Source of the DNA: Escherichia sp. ESNIH1
Lineage (GTDB): Bacteria > Pseudomonadota > Gammaproteobacteria > Enterobacterales > Enterobacteriaceae
DNA: 64,000 nt
Direction: 5' to 3'
NCBI GenBank assembly: GCA_002918705.1
Contig: PQKR01000011.1
Coordinates: 34,803 to 98,802 of the forward strand
In this document: positions 26,645 through 38,076 of the stretch, piece after piece
Position numbering within the stretch: position 1 is the first letter of the stretch
Layout: every line of letters starts with the position of its first letter
Program-made: the position numbers and the translations under genes
Notes under the pieces: model-generated
Database searches by the model: none
What the model was told of the DNA's origin: nothing
What the model saw: the letters and a program-made list of their open reading frames with translations, nothing else

Positions 26645-27322
26645 ATGAGTGCAACCCTGGCTATCCTCACCGTGGGTGTGGTGCCTGTCGATGCCGTGAT
26701 GCCGCTCCTGACCGAGCACATCGACGCGCAGCAGATTACCCAAATTAGTTTGCTGGGGAAGATGGATCCTCAGGATGTGTATGAGGATTACGCCATCGAG
26801 CCGGGGGAGAGGCCAGTTCATGCGCTGCTAAACAATGGTGAAGTGGCGCAGGTGTCACGTACGAAAATAGAGCGCGATTTGCAGGCCGTCATTAGTGTTA
26901 TCGACAAGCAAAACTACGACGTCATTTTACTCATGAGCACCGAGCGCTTTACCGGGCTGTCAGCTCGCCACGCCATTCTGCTGGAGCCTGAGAGGATCAT
27001 TCCCCCGCTGGTCTCTTCTATTGTTGATGGACACCAGGTGGGCGTCATTGTTCCTTTGGCCGGACTTATCGAGGGGCAGAGGGAGAAGTGGCAGCTGTTA
27101 GAAAATGCGCCCTACTATGAAGTCGCCAGCTCTCTGCAGGGCAGCGACACCGATCTTATCGCTGCCGGAGAAGCCTTGCTCGCAAAAGGCGCTGACGTAC
27201 TGATGCTGGATTGTCTCGGCTACCACCAGAAACACCGCGACCTGCTGCAAAAAGCGTTGAATGTGCCGGTGCTGCTCTCTAACGTGCTGGTTGCCCGTCT
27301 GGCGTCTGAACTCCTGTTATAG
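26645..27322 (+). CDS. aroM: AroM family protein
   Basis: A 225-residue protein equal in length to E. coli AroM. Conserved parts are LAILTVGVVPVDAVMPLLTEHI, NYDVILLMSTERF and the C-terminal KGADVLMLDCLGYHQKHRDLL. AroM is TyrR-controlled as part of the aroL region in E. coli, but its function is unknown; the fold resembles Asp/Glu racemase-like proteins. Here about 135 bases and an inverted repeat separate it from yaiA. Confidence 0.95.
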   Translation: MSATLAILTVGVVPVDAVMPLLTEHIDAQQITQISLLGKMDPQDVYEDYAIEPGERPVHALLNNGEVAQVSRTKIERDLQAVISVIDKQNYDVILLMSTERFTGLSARHAILLEPERIIPPLVSSIVDGHQVGVIVPLAGLIEGQREKWQLLENAPYYEVASSLQGSDTDLIAAGEALLAKGADVLMLDCLGYHQKHRDLLQKALNVPVLLSNVLVARLASELLL

Positions 27323-27410
27323 CCATTTTGTGTGACAGAAATTTTACGTGACAGAGAGGAAGGCTGGCCCCTATAGTGATTTTCCATACACTTATTTATA
27401 AGGGCCACCC

Positions 27411-27695
27411 ATGCTTCAGAGTAACGAATACTTTTCCGGTAAAGTGAAATCCATTGGTTTTACCAGCAGCAGCACCGGCCGCGCCAGCGTAGGCGTAATG
27501 GCCGAGGGTGAGTACACGTTTGGTACGGCCCAGCCGGAAGAGATGACCGTGGTGAGCGGGGCGCTAAACGTATTGCTGCCTGGCGATACCGAGTGGAAAA
27601 CCTACTCTGCCGGCGAGGTGTTCAACGTGCCGGGCCACAGCGAATTTCATCTGCAGGTGGCTGAAGCCAGCGCGTATCTCTGCCGCTACCTGTAA
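27411..27695 (+). CDS. ppnP: Pyrimidine/purine nucleoside phosphorylase PpnP
   Basis: A 94-residue cupin-fold protein matching E. coli PpnP (YaiE, 94). It cleaves several nucleosides with phosphate to the free base and ribose 1-phosphate. Visible cupin segments are [23 protein letters not shown] and the C-terminal [16 protein letters not shown]. Monocistronic. Confidence 0.96.
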   Translation: MLQSNEYFSGKVKSIGFTSSSTGRASVGVMAEGEYTFGTAQPEEMTVVSGALNVLLPGDTEWKTYSAGEVFNVPGHSEFHLQVAEASAYLCRYL

Positions 27696-27705
27696 TGCAT
27701 TTTGC

Positions 27706-27729
27706 CTGTCCCCTGCAAAGAGGGGACAG
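27706..27729. terminator. Hairpin between convergent ppnP and rdgC
   Basis: Perfect 9-bp arms CTGTCCCCT (27706-27714) and AGGGGACAG (27721-27729), loop of 6. It sits in the 44-base gap between two convergent stops. No long T-run on either strand. Confidence 0.6.
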
Positions 27730-27739
27730 TGCCTGTGTC

Positions 27740-28651
27740 TTAGCGCTGCGCTTCGCCGCCGAGGCCTTCCACCAGATTCTGCACCAGCGCCGCTAGCTCG
27801 CCGGTCATCAGAATAAAGTCCGCGTCAAAACGCTGGGCGAAATCATCCCGATCGATATCCTCATTCTGGTCCCGCAGCTCGTCGGCAAACTTCAGCCGCT
27901 TGATCGAGCCGTCGTCGCACATCACAAACTGAATACGCTGCTGCCAGTCGAGCGCCAGTTTAGTCACCAGCTTACCCGCTTCAATGTGCACCGCGATTTC
28001 ATCGCTCACCAGATCCTGCTTTTTACAGCGGATCACGCCGCCATCTTCGAGGATCGCTTTCAGTTCGGCCTCGTCCTGGATCTGGAAGCCCTGCGCCGCG
28101 CTGCCGCTGCGTACCCACTCGGTCAGGGTCAGTTCGATAGGATTCTCCAGCGTCAGCGGCACGACCGGCAGCGAACCGAGGCTCTTACGCAGCAGGGCCA
28201 GTGTATCTTCCGCTTTTTTGGCGCTGGCGCAGTCGACCATGATCAGGCCATTAACGGTATCGATCCACATCATGGTCTGGCTGAAGCGGCTAAAAGCGCG
28301 CGGCAGCAGAGAGTGGAGCACCTCATCCTTCAGCGAATCTTTTTCGGTCTTCTTCAGCTTGCGGCCCTGATCGGCCTCCAGCTTGGCAATTTTGGCTTCC
28401 AGCGTCTGTTTGACGACCGATGACGGCAGGATCTTCTCTTCTTTACGGGCGCAAATGATGATTTGGCCGTTGTTGGTGTGGGTCAAAGCATCACTGTGTG
28501 AACCCATCGGCGGAACCCAACCGGTTTTTGCCATATCCTGGCTACCGCAAGGGGTAAATGAGAGCGCGGATAACTGTTTTTCCATCTCCTCTGCACGCAG
28601 CGCAATATCGCGGCTGAGACGGTAAACCATTAAATTTTTGAACCACAGCAT
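27740..28651 (-). CDS. rdgC: Recombination-associated protein RdgC
   Basis: A 303-residue nucleoid-associated protein (E. coli RdgC, 303). It forms a ring around double-stranded DNA and restrains RecA; loss is harmful when replication restart is impaired. Conserved segments are [65 protein letters not shown]. The start at 28651 (MLWFKN) follows the family; an ATG four codons upstream is possible. Confidence 0.97.
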   Translation of the reverse strand: MLWFKNLMVYRLSRDIALRAEEMEKQLSALSFTPCGSQDMAKTGWVPPMGSHSDALTHTNNGQIIICARKEEKILPSSVVKQTLEAKIAKLEADQGRKLKKTEKDSLKDEVLHSLLPRAFSRFSQTMMWIDTVNGLIMVDCASAKKAEDTLALLRKSLGSLPVVPLTLENPIELTLTEWVRSGSAAQGFQIQDEAELKAILEDGGVIRCKKQDLVSDEIAVHIEAGKLVTKLALDWQQRIQFVMCDDGSIKRLKFADELRDQNEDIDRDDFAQRFDADFILMTGELAALVQNLVEGLGGEAQR

Positions 28652-28774
28652 GATATTTTCCACAGCCTTGTCGTTAAATCAGCGGGCATGATAGCGAATT
28701 GTCTTGCCGCTTGCATTGCTAATCCCCCGGTGGGGTTCTACTCTCTTGATATTGCTAAAAATAAGGAGATCGCT

Positions 28775-29686
28775 GTGCGTATAGGTATTGATTTGGGCGG
28801 CACGAAAACAGAAGTTATTGCGCTCGGCGACAGCGGGGAACAGCTATTCCGCCACCGTCTGCCTACCCCGCGCGACGACTATCAGCAGACCATCGAGACT
28901 ATCGCCACGCTGGTCGACATGGCAGAGAAAGAGACCGGCCAGCGGGGCACGGTAGGAATGGGGATCCCTGGCTCTCTCTCCCCCTACACGGGGGTAGTGA
29001 AAAATGCCAACTCTACCTGGCTGAACGGCCAGCCGTTTGATAAAGACCTGAGCAACCGGCTGGGCCGGGAAGTGCGTCTGGCTAACGACGCCAACTGCCT
29101 GGCGGTTTCAGAGGCTATCGACGGCGCGGCCGCCGGGGCGCAGACCGTTTTTGCGGTAATTATCGGCACCGGCTGCGGCGCGGGTATCGCCTTTAATGGT
29201 CACGCTCACTCCGGCGGTAACGGCACGGCGGGAGAGTGGGGACACAATCCGCTGCCGTGGATGGACGAAGACGAGCTGCGCTACCGGGAAGAGGTGCCGT
29301 GCTACTGCGGCAAGCAGGGGTGCATTGAGACCTTTATCTCCGGGACCGGTTTTGCCAGAGATTTTCACCGCCTGAGCGGTCAGCCGCTGAAAGGCAACGA
29401 AATTATTCGCCTGGTGGACGAGCAGGATGCCGTTGCCGAGCTGGCGCTGAGCCGTTACGAACTGCGGCTGGCAAAGTCGCTGGCGCACGTGGTGAATATC
29501 CTCGATCCAGACGTGATCGTTCTCGGCGGCGGCATGAGCAACGTCGACAGGCTCTATAAAACCGTGCCGCAGCTGATCAAGAACTGGGTGTTTGGCGGCG
29601 AGTGTGAAACGCCGATCCGCAAGGCGGTGCACGGCGACTCCAGCGGCGTGCGCGGCGCGGCGTGGCTCTGGCCGCTGGAGGAGTAA
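28775..29686 (+). CDS. mak: Fructokinase (manno(fructo)kinase) Mak
   Basis: A 303-residue ROK-family sugar kinase (E. coli Mak, 302). It phosphorylates fructose, and mannose less well. The ATP site is [10 protein letters not shown] at the N-terminus; EWGHNPLPW and the zinc motif [11 protein letters not shown] (the ROK signature) follow; [11 protein letters not shown] binds the adenine side. Translation starts at GTG 28775 with AAGGAG 8 bases upstream; longer frames are not supported. E. coli has araJ after mak; here sbcC follows directly. Confidence 0.96.
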   Translation: MRIGIDLGGTKTEVIALGDSGEQLFRHRLPTPRDDYQQTIETIATLVDMAEKETGQRGTVGMGIPGSLSPYTGVVKNANSTWLNGQPFDKDLSNRLGREVRLANDANCLAVSEAIDGAAAGAQTVFAVIIGTGCGAGIAFNGHAHSGGNGTAGEWGHNPLPWMDEDELRYREEVPCYCGKQGCIETFISGTGFARDFHRLSGQPLKGNEIIRLVDEQDAVAELALSRYELRLAKSLAHVVNILDPDVIVLGGGMSNVDRLYKTVPQLIKNWVFGGECETPIRKAVHGDSSGVRGAAWLWPLEE

Positions 29687-29708
29687 TTTCCCAGACGAGT
29701 GCATGTTT

Positions 29709-29741
29709 CGTAGGCCGGGTAAGCGTAGCGCCACCCGGCAT
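29709..29741. repeat. REP element
   Basis: GTAGGCCGGGTAAGCGTAGCGCCACCCGGC-type palindrome in the gap between convergent mak and sbcC. Confidence 0.8.
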
Positions 29742-29743
29742 AT

Positions 29744-32700
29744 TCACGACACAGCAAATTTGCCGTCGAGCTTGCTGTAGCCCAGGCCATTGATCTTCCT
29801 GACCTTGATCTGCACCGGGATCCGCTCCTTCATCGCCTCGACGTGGCTGATGACGCCGATGGTCTTGCCGCTGGCGTTGAGCGCGTCGAGGGCGTCGAGG
29901 GCGGTATCCAGCGTCTCGCTGTCCAGCGTGCCGAACCCCTCGTCAAGGAACAGCGAATCGATACGGGTTTTATGGCTCACCAGATCCGAGAGCGCCAGCG
30001 CCAGCGCCAGGCTAACAAGGAAGCTCTCCCCGCCGGAAAGCGTGCGCGTATCGCGTACCGCGTCCGCCTGCCAGGTATCGACCACCTCCAGCTCCAGCGC
30101 TTCGCTCGCTTTACGTTTCAGCAGATAGCGACCGTGCAGACGAGTGAGCTGATTGTTCGCCAGCCAAACCAGGTTATCCAGCGTCAGCCCCTGGGCGAAT
30201 TTGCGGAACTTATCCCCCTCTTTGGAGCCAATCAGCCCGTTCAGGTAGCTCCAGTCCGCCAGCTGGCGGGTGGCCTCCTCGATCTCCTGCAGCAGCGCCT
30301 GCTGGCGCTGACGGCTTTCGGCATCCTGCCGGAGCTGCTGGCGGATCTCCCCCTGCCGGGTGGTGTTCTCGCGCAGCTGCTGCGCCAGCGCATTTAGCAC
30401 GTCGCGCGTCTGCTCAACGCTGGCCTCTTCGCTCAGCCCGGCAGGGGGCTGGGCCTGATGCGTCGCCAGCGCCGTCTGGGCCTGGGTCAACAGGGCCAGG
30501 CTCTGCTGTAGCTGGCTCTCCAGCGACTGCTGGAGCTGCTCAAGACGCTGGCGTTCGCCATCTTCAAGTAGAGCGGCGAGAAATGCCTGCTGGTCAGGGA
30601 AGGGGCTCTGGGCCAGCTCGGCGTCAAACTGCGCCTGCTGCTGCGCTACGCGCCCGGCCTCCAGAGCCAGCTGCTGCTGGAGCGTTTGAGCCTGGCCGTG
30701 GAGAGAGACGCAGTCGTGATGCACCTGCTGCCAGCCGTCGAGGCTGACGGGCGCTCCCTCAGCCGGTTCATCGGCAGGAAGCGTCTCCAGCAGCGGCTGG
30801 ATCTGGGCTATACGCTCCTGTAGCGTGGCGGCGTGGGTTTGGTTCTGCTGCCAGCGGCGGGACTCCTCCTCCCGGGCGGTAAACCAGGTCGCCTCTTCCT
30901 CTTCTGCGGGCGGCGTCAGACCGAGCTGGGCCAGACTCTCCGCCCACGCCTGGCGGCGGGAGTCGATGGTCTTCTGGGCGTGCGCCGCCTGCTGCTGAAG
31001 CTCGTTGAGCTGCTCCTCCAGCGCCAGTCGCTGGCTGAACCGGTAAAGCTGCTGCTCGCGGGTCTCCTCAGCCTGTAGCCAGCCGCTGACGTCATCCTCG
31101 GGCGTCAGCGTGATACCGAGCGCGGTACACAGCTCGCGCCACTGCTGGCGTAGCGCCAAATCGTTCTGCGCTTCGGCTTCGGCGGCAAGGCGATCCTTTT
31201 CACTTTGCTTCACCAGCGCTTCCAGCTGGCCCCGCAGGGCTGCGCCGCTCTCCGCCAGCTGCTTGACCTCGCGCTCCAGAGCATCGCGCCGCGCCTGATT
31301 GGCATCGACGGTAATCGCCTGGTACGCCGCGACTGCCGGATGGGCGGTCGAGCCGCAGAGCGGGCAGGGCTCGCCGGCCCGCAGGCGCTCACGCTCGGCT
31401 TCCAGACTTTTAATACGCTCCTCCAGGGCGCAAATCGTCTTCACCTCGGTCAGCAGCGCGTTCTTCTCTTTATACGCCTGGCGCCGCTGGGTCAGGATCT
31501 GGCTGAGCGCTGCCTGCTCCGCGCCGCTCTCGGCGAGCGTTTTTTGCAGCTGCTTGATACGCTGCTGAAGAGGGGCAAAGCTGGCATGCAGCACGTTCAG
31601 GCGCTGGCGCAGCGGGCGCTGTTGAGCAAGATCGGCTATTGCCTGCTGCAACGCCTCGGCGCTTAGATCCAGCGCTGGCGCATTGAGGAGTGTCAGCTGC
31701 TGCTGCAGCTTCTCCCGGCGTGTGCTGAGCGCCAGGGCATGCTTTCTCTCCTCGGCCTGCCGAGCAAAGTTGGCTCGCCAGCCGGTCAGCTCGCTCTGCC
31801 ACAGCCGCCAGCTGTCGTGAGCAACTAACCAGTCGGCCAGCGTGTTCTGCTCCTGCCGTAGCGTGCTTATCTGCGCGTCGGCGGTAGCGCGAATGCGGCT
31901 GCGCTTGCCTAGCAGCTGCTGTAAGCGAGTATTCACTTCTTCTGCCTGACGCTGGGTCTGGCCGTGAGTGCGGATCTGCTCCTGTAAACTCTGCCACACC
32001 GGCCGCAGCTGCTGGGCGGGGCGGGCCTGTTCCAGCGCCGCCAGCTGCGGGCGAGCGCTCTCCAGCGCCTGCTGGGCGGTCGTCAGCGTCGTCTGCGCCC
32101 GAACGGCTTCGGCATTGAGTTCCTCGCCGCGCGTCAGCCAGTGAAGCAGGGCCTGTTCGCGCTGCTGGGTAGCGACCAGCGTCTGCTCCTGGTCAGTAAG
32201 CACCTGCAAACTTTCATTCAGCGTCTGGGCCTGCTCGGCGCTCAACAGCTGAATGCCTTCGGCCTGGGCCTGACGCTGCTCCAGCTCGCTGCGCGCCGCC
32301 TTGTGTTTTTCAAATACCCTCGCCGAGATCTGACCGTAGATCTCGGTGCCGGTCAGCTCCTCCAGCAGCTCGGCTCGCTCTTTCGGTTTGGCGTTCAGGA
32401 AGGCGGCAAACTGCCCCTGGGAGAGCAGCATCGAGCGGGTGAAGCGGCCGTAGTCCAGCCCGGTGAGGGTGGCGGTCAGCTCCAGCTTGTCTTTCACCTT
32501 GTCGGCGAGAATTTTGCCGTCGGCGCAGAGCGCCAGCTCGACGCGAGGGACCTGAAGATTACCCCCGGCCTGGCTGCGGGCGCGGTTCTGACTCCAGAAG
32601 GCGCGGTAGGCTACGCCTTTTACCTCAAACTCCACCTCCGCCAGGCACTCGGCGGTGTCGCGGGTCATCAGGTCGTTCTGCGACTGCGACACGTTGCTCA

Positions 32701-32881
32701 GGCGCGGCGTCTCGTGGTAGAGCGCCAGGCAGATGGCATCCAACAGGGTGGTTTTTCCCGCGCCGGTAGGCCCGGTAATGGCAAACAGGCCGTTGCTGGC
32801 AAACGGCTCGGCGGTAAAGTCGATCTTCCACTCCCCCTTCAGGGAGTTGATGTTCTTCAGGCGCAGGGTAAGAATTTTCAT
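29744..32881 (-). CDS. sbcC: Exonuclease subunit SbcC (Rad50-like)
   Basis: A 1045-residue SMC-type ATPase. The Walker A motif GPTGAGKTT lies near residue 36, followed by two very long Gln/Glu/Ala-rich coiled-coil arms. The zinc-hook CPLC (Cys506 and Cys509) joins two subunits at the tips, and the ABC signature [17 protein letters not shown] plus Walker B ([11 protein letters not shown]) close the C-terminus. With SbcD it opens and degrades hairpins and processes double-strand ends. Its start overlaps the sbcD stop by four bases (32878-32881), so the two are coupled. Confidence 0.97.
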   Translation of the reverse strand: MKILTLRLKNINSLKGEWKIDFTAEPFASNGLFAITGPTGAGKTTLLDAICLALYHETPRLSNVSQSQNDLMTRDTAECLAEVEFEVKGVAYRAFWSQNRARSQAGGNLQVPRVELALCADGKILADKVKDKLELTATLTGLDYGRFTRSMLLSQGQFAAFLNAKPKERAELLEELTGTEIYGQISARVFEKHKAARSELEQRQAQAEGIQLLSAEQAQTLNESLQVLTDQEQTLVATQQREQALLHWLTRGEELNAEAVRAQTTLTTAQQALESARPQLAALEQARPAQQLRPVWQSLQEQIRTHGQTQRQAEEVNTRLQQLLGKRSRIRATADAQISTLRQEQNTLADWLVAHDSWRLWQSELTGWRANFARQAEERKHALALSTRREKLQQQLTLLNAPALDLSAEALQQAIADLAQQRPLRQRLNVLHASFAPLQQRIKQLQKTLAESGAEQAALSQILTQRRQAYKEKNALLTEVKTICALEERIKSLEAERERLRAGEPCPLCGSTAHPAVAAYQAITVDANQARRDALEREVKQLAESGAALRGQLEALVKQSEKDRLAAEAEAQNDLALRQQWRELCTALGITLTPEDDVSGWLQAEETREQQLYRFSQRLALEEQLNELQQQAAHAQKTIDSRRQAWAESLAQLGLTPPAEEEEATWFTAREEESRRWQQNQTHAATLQERIAQIQPLLETLPADEPAEGAPVSLDGWQQVHHDCVSLHGQAQTLQQQLALEAGRVAQQQAQFDAELAQSPFPDQQAFLAALLEDGERQRLEQLQQSLESQLQQSLALLTQAQTALATHQAQPPAGLSEEASVEQTRDVLNALAQQLRENTTRQGEIRQQLRQDAESRQRQQALLQEIEEATRQLADWSYLNGLIGSKEGDKFRKFAQGLTLDNLVWLANNQLTRLHGRYLLKRKASEALELEVVDTWQADAVRDTRTLSGGESFLVSLALALALSDLVSHKTRIDSLFLDEGFGTLDSETLDTALDALDALNASGKTIGVISHVEAMKERIPVQIKVRKINGLGYSKLDGKFAVS

Positions 32882-34080
32882 GCGTCTTGCTCCTGGGTCA
32901 GCTCGTCGACGGTGGCGCTAAAGAGGGTGCGGACCCGCTGGCCCTGCGCCTCGTCCGGCTCCTCAAGCGCCAGTCGGCGCTCGAATACCTCCTCCACGCG
33001 CAGCTCGCTGAGGGTTTCCCGCAGCTCGCCCGCCATCATTCGCTGACGCTGCTCACGGCTGCGGCGTACCAGCAGCACCTCGACCGGCAGATCCTCGGTC
33101 ATCGCCTGAATACGGCGCTGCATGTCCGTCAGCCAGTCGTCGGTGGTGATTTCGATATCGAGCCATACCGGCGGCGATGCGGGAGTCTCGCGCCACTGCG
33201 CAAGCTGCTGGCCAATGGCGGCAAGATCGCCTTTGATCACCGCCAGCTGCTGGGTGACCGGCACGGTGAGGGGCGTAATGTCCGCCAGCCTGCCGTCGGT
33301 GAAGGTCACCAGATTAACGCTTTTCGCCTTGCCGGTTTCGTCGAAGCTAAGGGCAATGGGCGATCCGCAGTAGCGGATATGATCCTGACCGCCAATCACC
33401 TGCGGACGGTGGATGTGCCCGAGGGCGATGTAGTCCACCGGCGGAAAATTTTGCGCCGGGAAGGCGTCCAGGGTACCAATGTAGATGTCGCGCACCGCGT
33501 CGCTTTTGCTGGCGCCGACGGTGGTCAGGTGGCCGCTGGCGATAATCGGCAGCGTCGCCTCGCCGCGCAGGGCGCAGGCCTGCCGGTACTGCTGATGGTA
33601 GTAGTCGGTGATCGCCGCCAGCAGATGCTGCTGCTTCTCGCTGCCGGAGAGCCCCGCCTGGCTGGTAACGATGTCGCGCGGACGTAAAAACGGCACCGGG
33701 CAGAAAACCGCGCCCGGCGTGCCGTCGCGATGGTTAAGCATGAACGGCGCACAGCCCGCTGCCGCTACCACGGTGGTATGCAGAAAGGCCAGGATCTCCC
33801 GCGATTCGTTCAGGGTAGCGACCGAATCGTGGTTGCCTGCCAGTACCACCAGGTGACAGCCGGTCTGCTGGAGTTGAACCACAAAGCGGTAGTAGAGCTC
33901 GCGAGCATAGCTGGGGGGCGCACCGGTATCAAAGATATCGCCAGCAACGATAATCGCATCGACCTGCTGGGCCTGCGCTGTCTCCAGCAGCCAGTCAAGA
34001 AAGGCGGCATGCTCAGCGGCCCGGCTCTTGCTGTAAAAGTTTTGGCCGAGGTGCCAGTCCGAGGTGTGAAGGATGCGCAT
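32878..34080 (-). CDS. sbcD: Exonuclease subunit SbcD (Mre11-like)
   Basis: A 400-residue nuclease of the calcineurin-like phosphoesterase fold, with metal motifs HTSDWHLGQ (start), [16 protein letters not shown] and ALGHIHRPQ. It supplies the Mn-dependent nuclease of the SbcCD complex. Usual length for the family. First gene of sbcDC, divergent from phoB with 190 bases between. Confidence 0.97.
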   Translation of the reverse strand: MRILHTSDWHLGQNFYSKSRAAEHAAFLDWLLETAQAQQVDAIIVAGDIFDTGAPPSYARELYYRFVVQLQQTGCHLVVLAGNHDSVATLNESREILAFLHTTVVAAAGCAPFMLNHRDGTPGAVFCPVPFLRPRDIVTSQAGLSGSEKQQHLLAAITDYYHQQYRQACALRGEATLPIIASGHLTTVGASKSDAVRDIYIGTLDAFPAQNFPPVDYIALGHIHRPQVIGGQDHIRYCGSPIALSFDETGKAKSVNLVTFTDGRLADITPLTVPVTQQLAVIKGDLAAIGQQLAQWRETPASPPVWLDIEITTDDWLTDMQRRIQAMTEDLPVEVLLVRRSREQRQRMMAGELRETLSELRVEEVFERRLALEEPDEAQGQRVRTLFSATVDELTQEQDA

Positions 34081-34197
34081 ATCTATTCCGTGGCAAAAAA
34101 GCGTAAGGCGGATTATAAACGTTTAGGCACAGCGGGAAAGCGACGATCGTCTTCCGGGTGTCATCTGCACGCTTTCAGGTTCATACTGCCTTCACGC

Positions 34198-34226
34198 TTT
34201 TCATAAATCTGTCATAAATCTGACGC
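34198..34226 (+). promoter_or_regulatory. Pho boxes upstream of phoB
   Basis: Three 7-base repeats at 11-base spacing, TTTTCAT-AAAT-CTGTCAT-AAAT-CTGACGC, fit the PhoB-binding box (CTGTCAT repeats). They replace the -35 of an activated promoter and predict autoregulation of phoBR under phosphate starvation. Confidence 0.85.
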
Positions 34227-34270
34227 ATAATGCGACGCAACATATTGATTACAACTATATAGGGCAAATC

Positions 34271-34960
<690 letters not shown>

Positions 34961-34981
34961 TCATTGACTGGAGTGTGACGC

Positions 34982-36277
34982 GTGCTGGAACGGCTGTCAT
35001 GGAAAAGGCTGGTCTTAGAGCTGTTTTTAAGCTGTATCCCGGCGCTGGTGCTTGGCGCAATGTTTGGCTATCTGCCGTGGTTTCTGCTGGCCTCGGTTAC
35101 CGGATTACTGATCTGGCACTTCTGGAATCTGCTTCAGCTCTCCTGGTGGCTGTGGGTTGACCGCAGCATGACGCCGCCTCCCGGGCACGGCAGCTGGGAG
35201 CCCCTGCTCTACGGTCTGCACCAGATGCAGCTGCGTAATAAAAAGCGCCGCCGCGAGCTGGGCAGCCTGATCAAACGCTTTCGCAGCGGGGCAGAGTCGC
35301 TGCCGGATGCGGTGGTGCTCACCACCGAAGAGGGGGTGATCTTCTGGTGTAACGGCCTTGCTCAGCAGCTGCTGGGGCTGCGCTGGCCGGACGATAACGG
35401 CCAAAATATCCTTAACCTGCTGCGCTACCCCGAGTTCACCCAGTACCTCAAGCAGCAGGCCTTCGCAAAACCGCTCAACCTCGTGCTGAACAACGGCCGT
35501 CACCTGGAGATCCGCGTCATGCCCTACAGCGAGCAACAGCTGCTGATGGTCGCTCGCGACGTGACCCAGATGCACCAGCTGGAGGGGGCACGACGCAACT
35601 TCTTTGCCAACGTCAGCCATGAGCTGCGTACGCCGCTGACGGTACTGCAGGGCTACCTGGAGATGATGCAGGAGCAAACCCTGGCCGGGGCGACGCGGGA
35701 AAAGGCGCTGCACACGATGCGTGAGCAGACATCCCGCATGGAGGGCCTGGTAAAACAGCTGCTCACCCTGTCAAAAATTGAGGCCTCGCCGATTCATACC
35801 CCGAATGAGGTCATTGATGTGCCGATGATGCTGCGGGTTGTTGAGCGTGAAGCGCAGACCCTGAGCCAGCAGCGGCAGACCATTGAGTTTCATGTCGATA
35901 ATTCCCTGAAGGTGCTGGGCAGCGATGAGCAGATGCGCAGTGCTATCTCTAACCTGGTCTATAACGCGGTAAACCATACCCCCCCCGCAACGCATATTAT
36001 CGTCAGCTGGCAGCGGGTCGCGAGCGGCGTAGAGTTCAGCGTTGAGGATAACGGGCCGGGCATCTCCGCCGAGCATATTCCACGCCTCACCGAGCGTTTC
36101 TACCGCGTCGATAAGGCACGATCCCGCCAGACGGGCGGCAGCGGGTTAGGGCTGGCGATCGTTAAGCATGCGGTCAACCACCACGACAGCCGTCTGGAAA
36201 TCACCAGCGAGCCGGGTAAAGGCACCCGATTTAGCTTCACGCTGCCAGAAAGGCTCATTGCCAAATCCAGTGAGTAG
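34982..36277 (+). CDS. phoR: Phosphate regulon sensor kinase PhoR
   Basis: A 431-residue membrane histidine kinase (same as E. coli). Two N-terminal hydrophobic helices, a PAS domain (about 95-195), phospho-acceptor His213 in [10 protein letters not shown], then the N, G1 and G2 boxes ([26 protein letters not shown]). It phosphorylates PhoB when phosphate is low, and dephosphorylates it when the Pst transporter is saturated. Start is GTG at 34982 with GGAG upstream. Confidence 0.97.
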   Translation: MLERLSWKRLVLELFLSCIPALVLGAMFGYLPWFLLASVTGLLIWHFWNLLQLSWWLWVDRSMTPPPGHGSWEPLLYGLHQMQLRNKKRRRELGSLIKRFRSGAESLPDAVVLTTEEGVIFWCNGLAQQLLGLRWPDDNGQNILNLLRYPEFTQYLKQQAFAKPLNLVLNNGRHLEIRVMPYSEQQLLMVARDVTQMHQLEGARRNFFANVSHELRTPLTVLQGYLEMMQEQTLAGATREKALHTMREQTSRMEGLVKQLLTLSKIEASPIHTPNEVIDVPMMLRVVEREAQTLSQQRQTIEFHVDNSLKVLGSDEQMRSAISNLVYNAVNHTPPATHIIVSWQRVASGVEFSVEDNGPGISAEHIPRLTERFYRVDKARSRQTGGSGLGLAIVKHAVNHHDSRLEITSEPGKGTRFSFTLPERLIAKSSE

Positions 36278-36480
36278 CGCTGTTGCTGTCAGTATAACTT
36301 TCCACAGGCCGCAAAATGCGGCCTGTTAGCTTTGCACCATTCAGCACAGCGCCTGCTTTTCTGCGGTTGCTGCTTTTTTGTTCGCATGTTTAGCCATGTG
36401 TTTTTCTTATAATTAGCGTTTTATGCTGGTTATTCACGCTGGTCTACGATAACCATCTGGTTTTGCGATCCCATCTTGCC

Positions 36481-36503
36481 TTTAAACGTTATAAGCGTTT
36501 AAA
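36481..36503. promoter_or_regulatory. Perfect inverted repeat, possible operator
   Basis: TTTAAACG (36481-36488), 7-base spacer, CGTTTAAA (36496-36503). It is AT-rich, lacks terminator features and lies about 180 bases before brnQ, so a protein-binding site is likelier than a transcript end. The binding protein is unknown. Confidence 0.5.
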
Positions 36504-36561
36504 TTGCGCCCCTGTCGATGACAGACAGGCTGGATTTGCGTGGTAAATCGAAAAACTATTC

Positions 36562-36640
36562 TTCGCCACGCCGGGTGGGAAGCATATCCCGCTGGAATCT
36601 AATGATATTACCGCTGTATTGTCCCGTAGGGACTGGCGAA
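36562..36640 (+). ncRNA. Candidate structured brnQ leader (three-helix)
   Basis: A closing helix TTCGCCA (36562-36568) with TGGCGAA (36634-36640) encloses two hairpins. The first, 36571-36595, has GGGA/TCCC as its core; the second is GTCCC-GTA-GGGAC at 36621-36633 and abuts the closing helix. It lies 44 bases before the brnQ ATG. The pattern suggests a cis-acting RNA, but transcription across it has not been shown. Confidence 0.45.
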
Positions 36641-36684
36641 AAAGTCAACACGTTCAACACCACATCCACAGGCAGTTAATACAT

Positions 36685-38004
36685 ATGACCCATCGTTTAA
36701 AACCACGAGACATCGTTGCTCTGGGCTTTATGACATTCGCGCTGTTCGTCGGCGCGGGTAACATCATTTTTCCGCCAATGGTCGGCTTACAGGCGGGTGA
36801 ACACGTCTGGACGGCGGCCTTTGGTTTCCTGATCACCGCGGTTGGTCTGCCGGTGCTAACGGTTATCGCCCTGGCGAAAGTGGGTGGCGGTGTGGATAGC
36901 CTCAGCGCGCCAATCGGCAAAGTGGCCGGCGTGCTGCTGGCTACCGTCTGCTACCTGGCCGTAGGTCCGCTGTTTGCGACCCCGCGTACCGCTACCGTGT
37001 CGTTCGAAGTGGGCATCGCCCCGCTGACCGGTGACGGCGCGATGCCGCTGTTTATCTACAGCCTGGTCTACTTTGCCATCGTTATTCTGGTCTCCCTCTA
37101 TCCCGGCAAGCTGCTGGATACGGTGGGTAATTTCCTGGCGCCGATGAAGATCGTCGCGCTGGTGGTGCTCTCGGTTGCCGCTATCGTCTGGCCGGCTGGC
37201 CCGATCAGCCACGCGATGGATGCCTACGAGCACGCCTCGTTCTCCAACGGTTTCGTGAACGGCTACCTGACGATGGATACCCTGGGCGCAATGGTGTTTG
37301 GTATTGTGATCGTCAACGCGGCCCGCTCTCGCGGCGTGAGCGATGCGCGCCTGCTGACCCGTTACACCGTGCTGGCTGGCGTGATGGCAGGCGTAGGCCT
37401 GACCCTGCTCTATCTGGCCCTGTTCCGCCTCGGCTCCGACAGCGCTTCGCTGGTCGATCAGTCGGCCAACGGCGCGGCTATCCTGCACGCCTATGTTCAG
37501 CACACCTTTGGTGGCGCAGGCAGTATGATGCTGGCGGTACTGATCTTCCTGGCGTGCCTGGTGACCGCCGTGGGCCTGACCTGCGCCTGCGCTGAGTTCT
37601 TCGCCCAGTACGTGCCGCTCTCTTACCGCACGCTGGTGTTTATCCTTGGTGGCTTCTCAATGGTGGTCTCGAACCTCGGCCTGAGCCATCTTATCCAGCT
37701 CTCTATTCCGGTGCTGACGGCGATCTATCCGCCCTGTATCGCACTGGTTGTATTAAGCTTTACCCGCAACTGGTGGCATAATTCATCCCGCGTGATTGCG
37801 CCAGCCATGTTTGTTAGCCTGGTGTTTGGCGTGCTGGACGGTATCAAGGCGTCGGCGTTTGGCGGTATCTTACCGGCCTGGACGACGCGTCTGCCGCTGG
37901 CGGAGCAGGGTCTGGCATGGTTGATGCCGACCGTAGTGATGGCGGTGCTGGCAATCTGCTGGGATCGCGTGGCGGGACGTCAGGTAACTTCCAACGCACA
38001 TTAA
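36685..38004 (+). CDS. brnQ: Branched-chain amino acid carrier BrnQ (LIV-II)
   Basis: A 439-residue, 12-helix sodium or proton symporter for leucine, isoleucine and valine; same length as E. coli BrnQ. It starts [17 protein letters not shown] and has the family stretch [21 protein letters not shown]. The ATG at 36685 fits the family; a frame from 36619 runs through the structured leader and is not supported. A strong terminator follows. Confidence 0.97.
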   Translation: MTHRLKPRDIVALGFMTFALFVGAGNIIFPPMVGLQAGEHVWTAAFGFLITAVGLPVLTVIALAKVGGGVDSLSAPIGKVAGVLLATVCYLAVGPLFATPRTATVSFEVGIAPLTGDGAMPLFIYSLVYFAIVILVSLYPGKLLDTVGNFLAPMKIVALVVLSVAAIVWPAGPISHAMDAYEHASFSNGFVNGYLTMDTLGAMVFGIVIVNAARSRGVSDARLLTRYTVLAGVMAGVGLTLLYLALFRLGSDSASLVDQSANGAAILHAYVQHTFGGAGSMMLAVLIFLACLVTAVGLTCACAEFFAQYVPLSYRTLVFILGGFSMVVSNLGLSHLIQLSIPVLTAIYPPCIALVVLSFTRNWWHNSSRVIAPAMFVSLVFGVLDGIKASAFGGILPAWTTRLPLAEQGLAWLMPTVVMAVLAICWDRVAGRQVTSNAH

Positions 38005-38021
38005 TCTACGGTTGCGTCTTT

Positions 38022-38058
38022 AACCACGGGGCTTACAATCCCGTGGTTTTTTTATTTT
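38022..38058 (+). terminator. brnQ intrinsic terminator
   Basis: AACCACGGG (38022-38030) pairs with CCCGTGGTT (38040-38048), loop of 9, followed by TTTTTTATTTTT. A textbook Rho-independent terminator. Confidence 0.9.
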
Positions 38059-38076
38059 TAAACGGCAGTGGAAACG

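Larger units (their letters stand above)
36278..36684. other. 407-bp phoR-brnQ gap
   Basis: No open frame with a ribosome binding site was found. It contains a weak hairpin after phoR (AGGCCGC...GCGGCCT at 36306-36324), a perfect palindrome at 36481-36503 and a multi-helix leader at 36562-36640, listed separately. Confidence 0.6.

Noticed and set aside
29790..32600. Long plus-strand open frames opposite sbcC
   Set aside because: They mirror the GC-rich third-position pattern of sbcC, show no recognisable domain and have no ribosome binding sites.
36619..36684. Upstream extension of brnQ by 22 codons
   Set aside because: The known BrnQ start MTHxLxxRDI lies at 36685, and the extension runs through the structured leader with no ribosome binding site.
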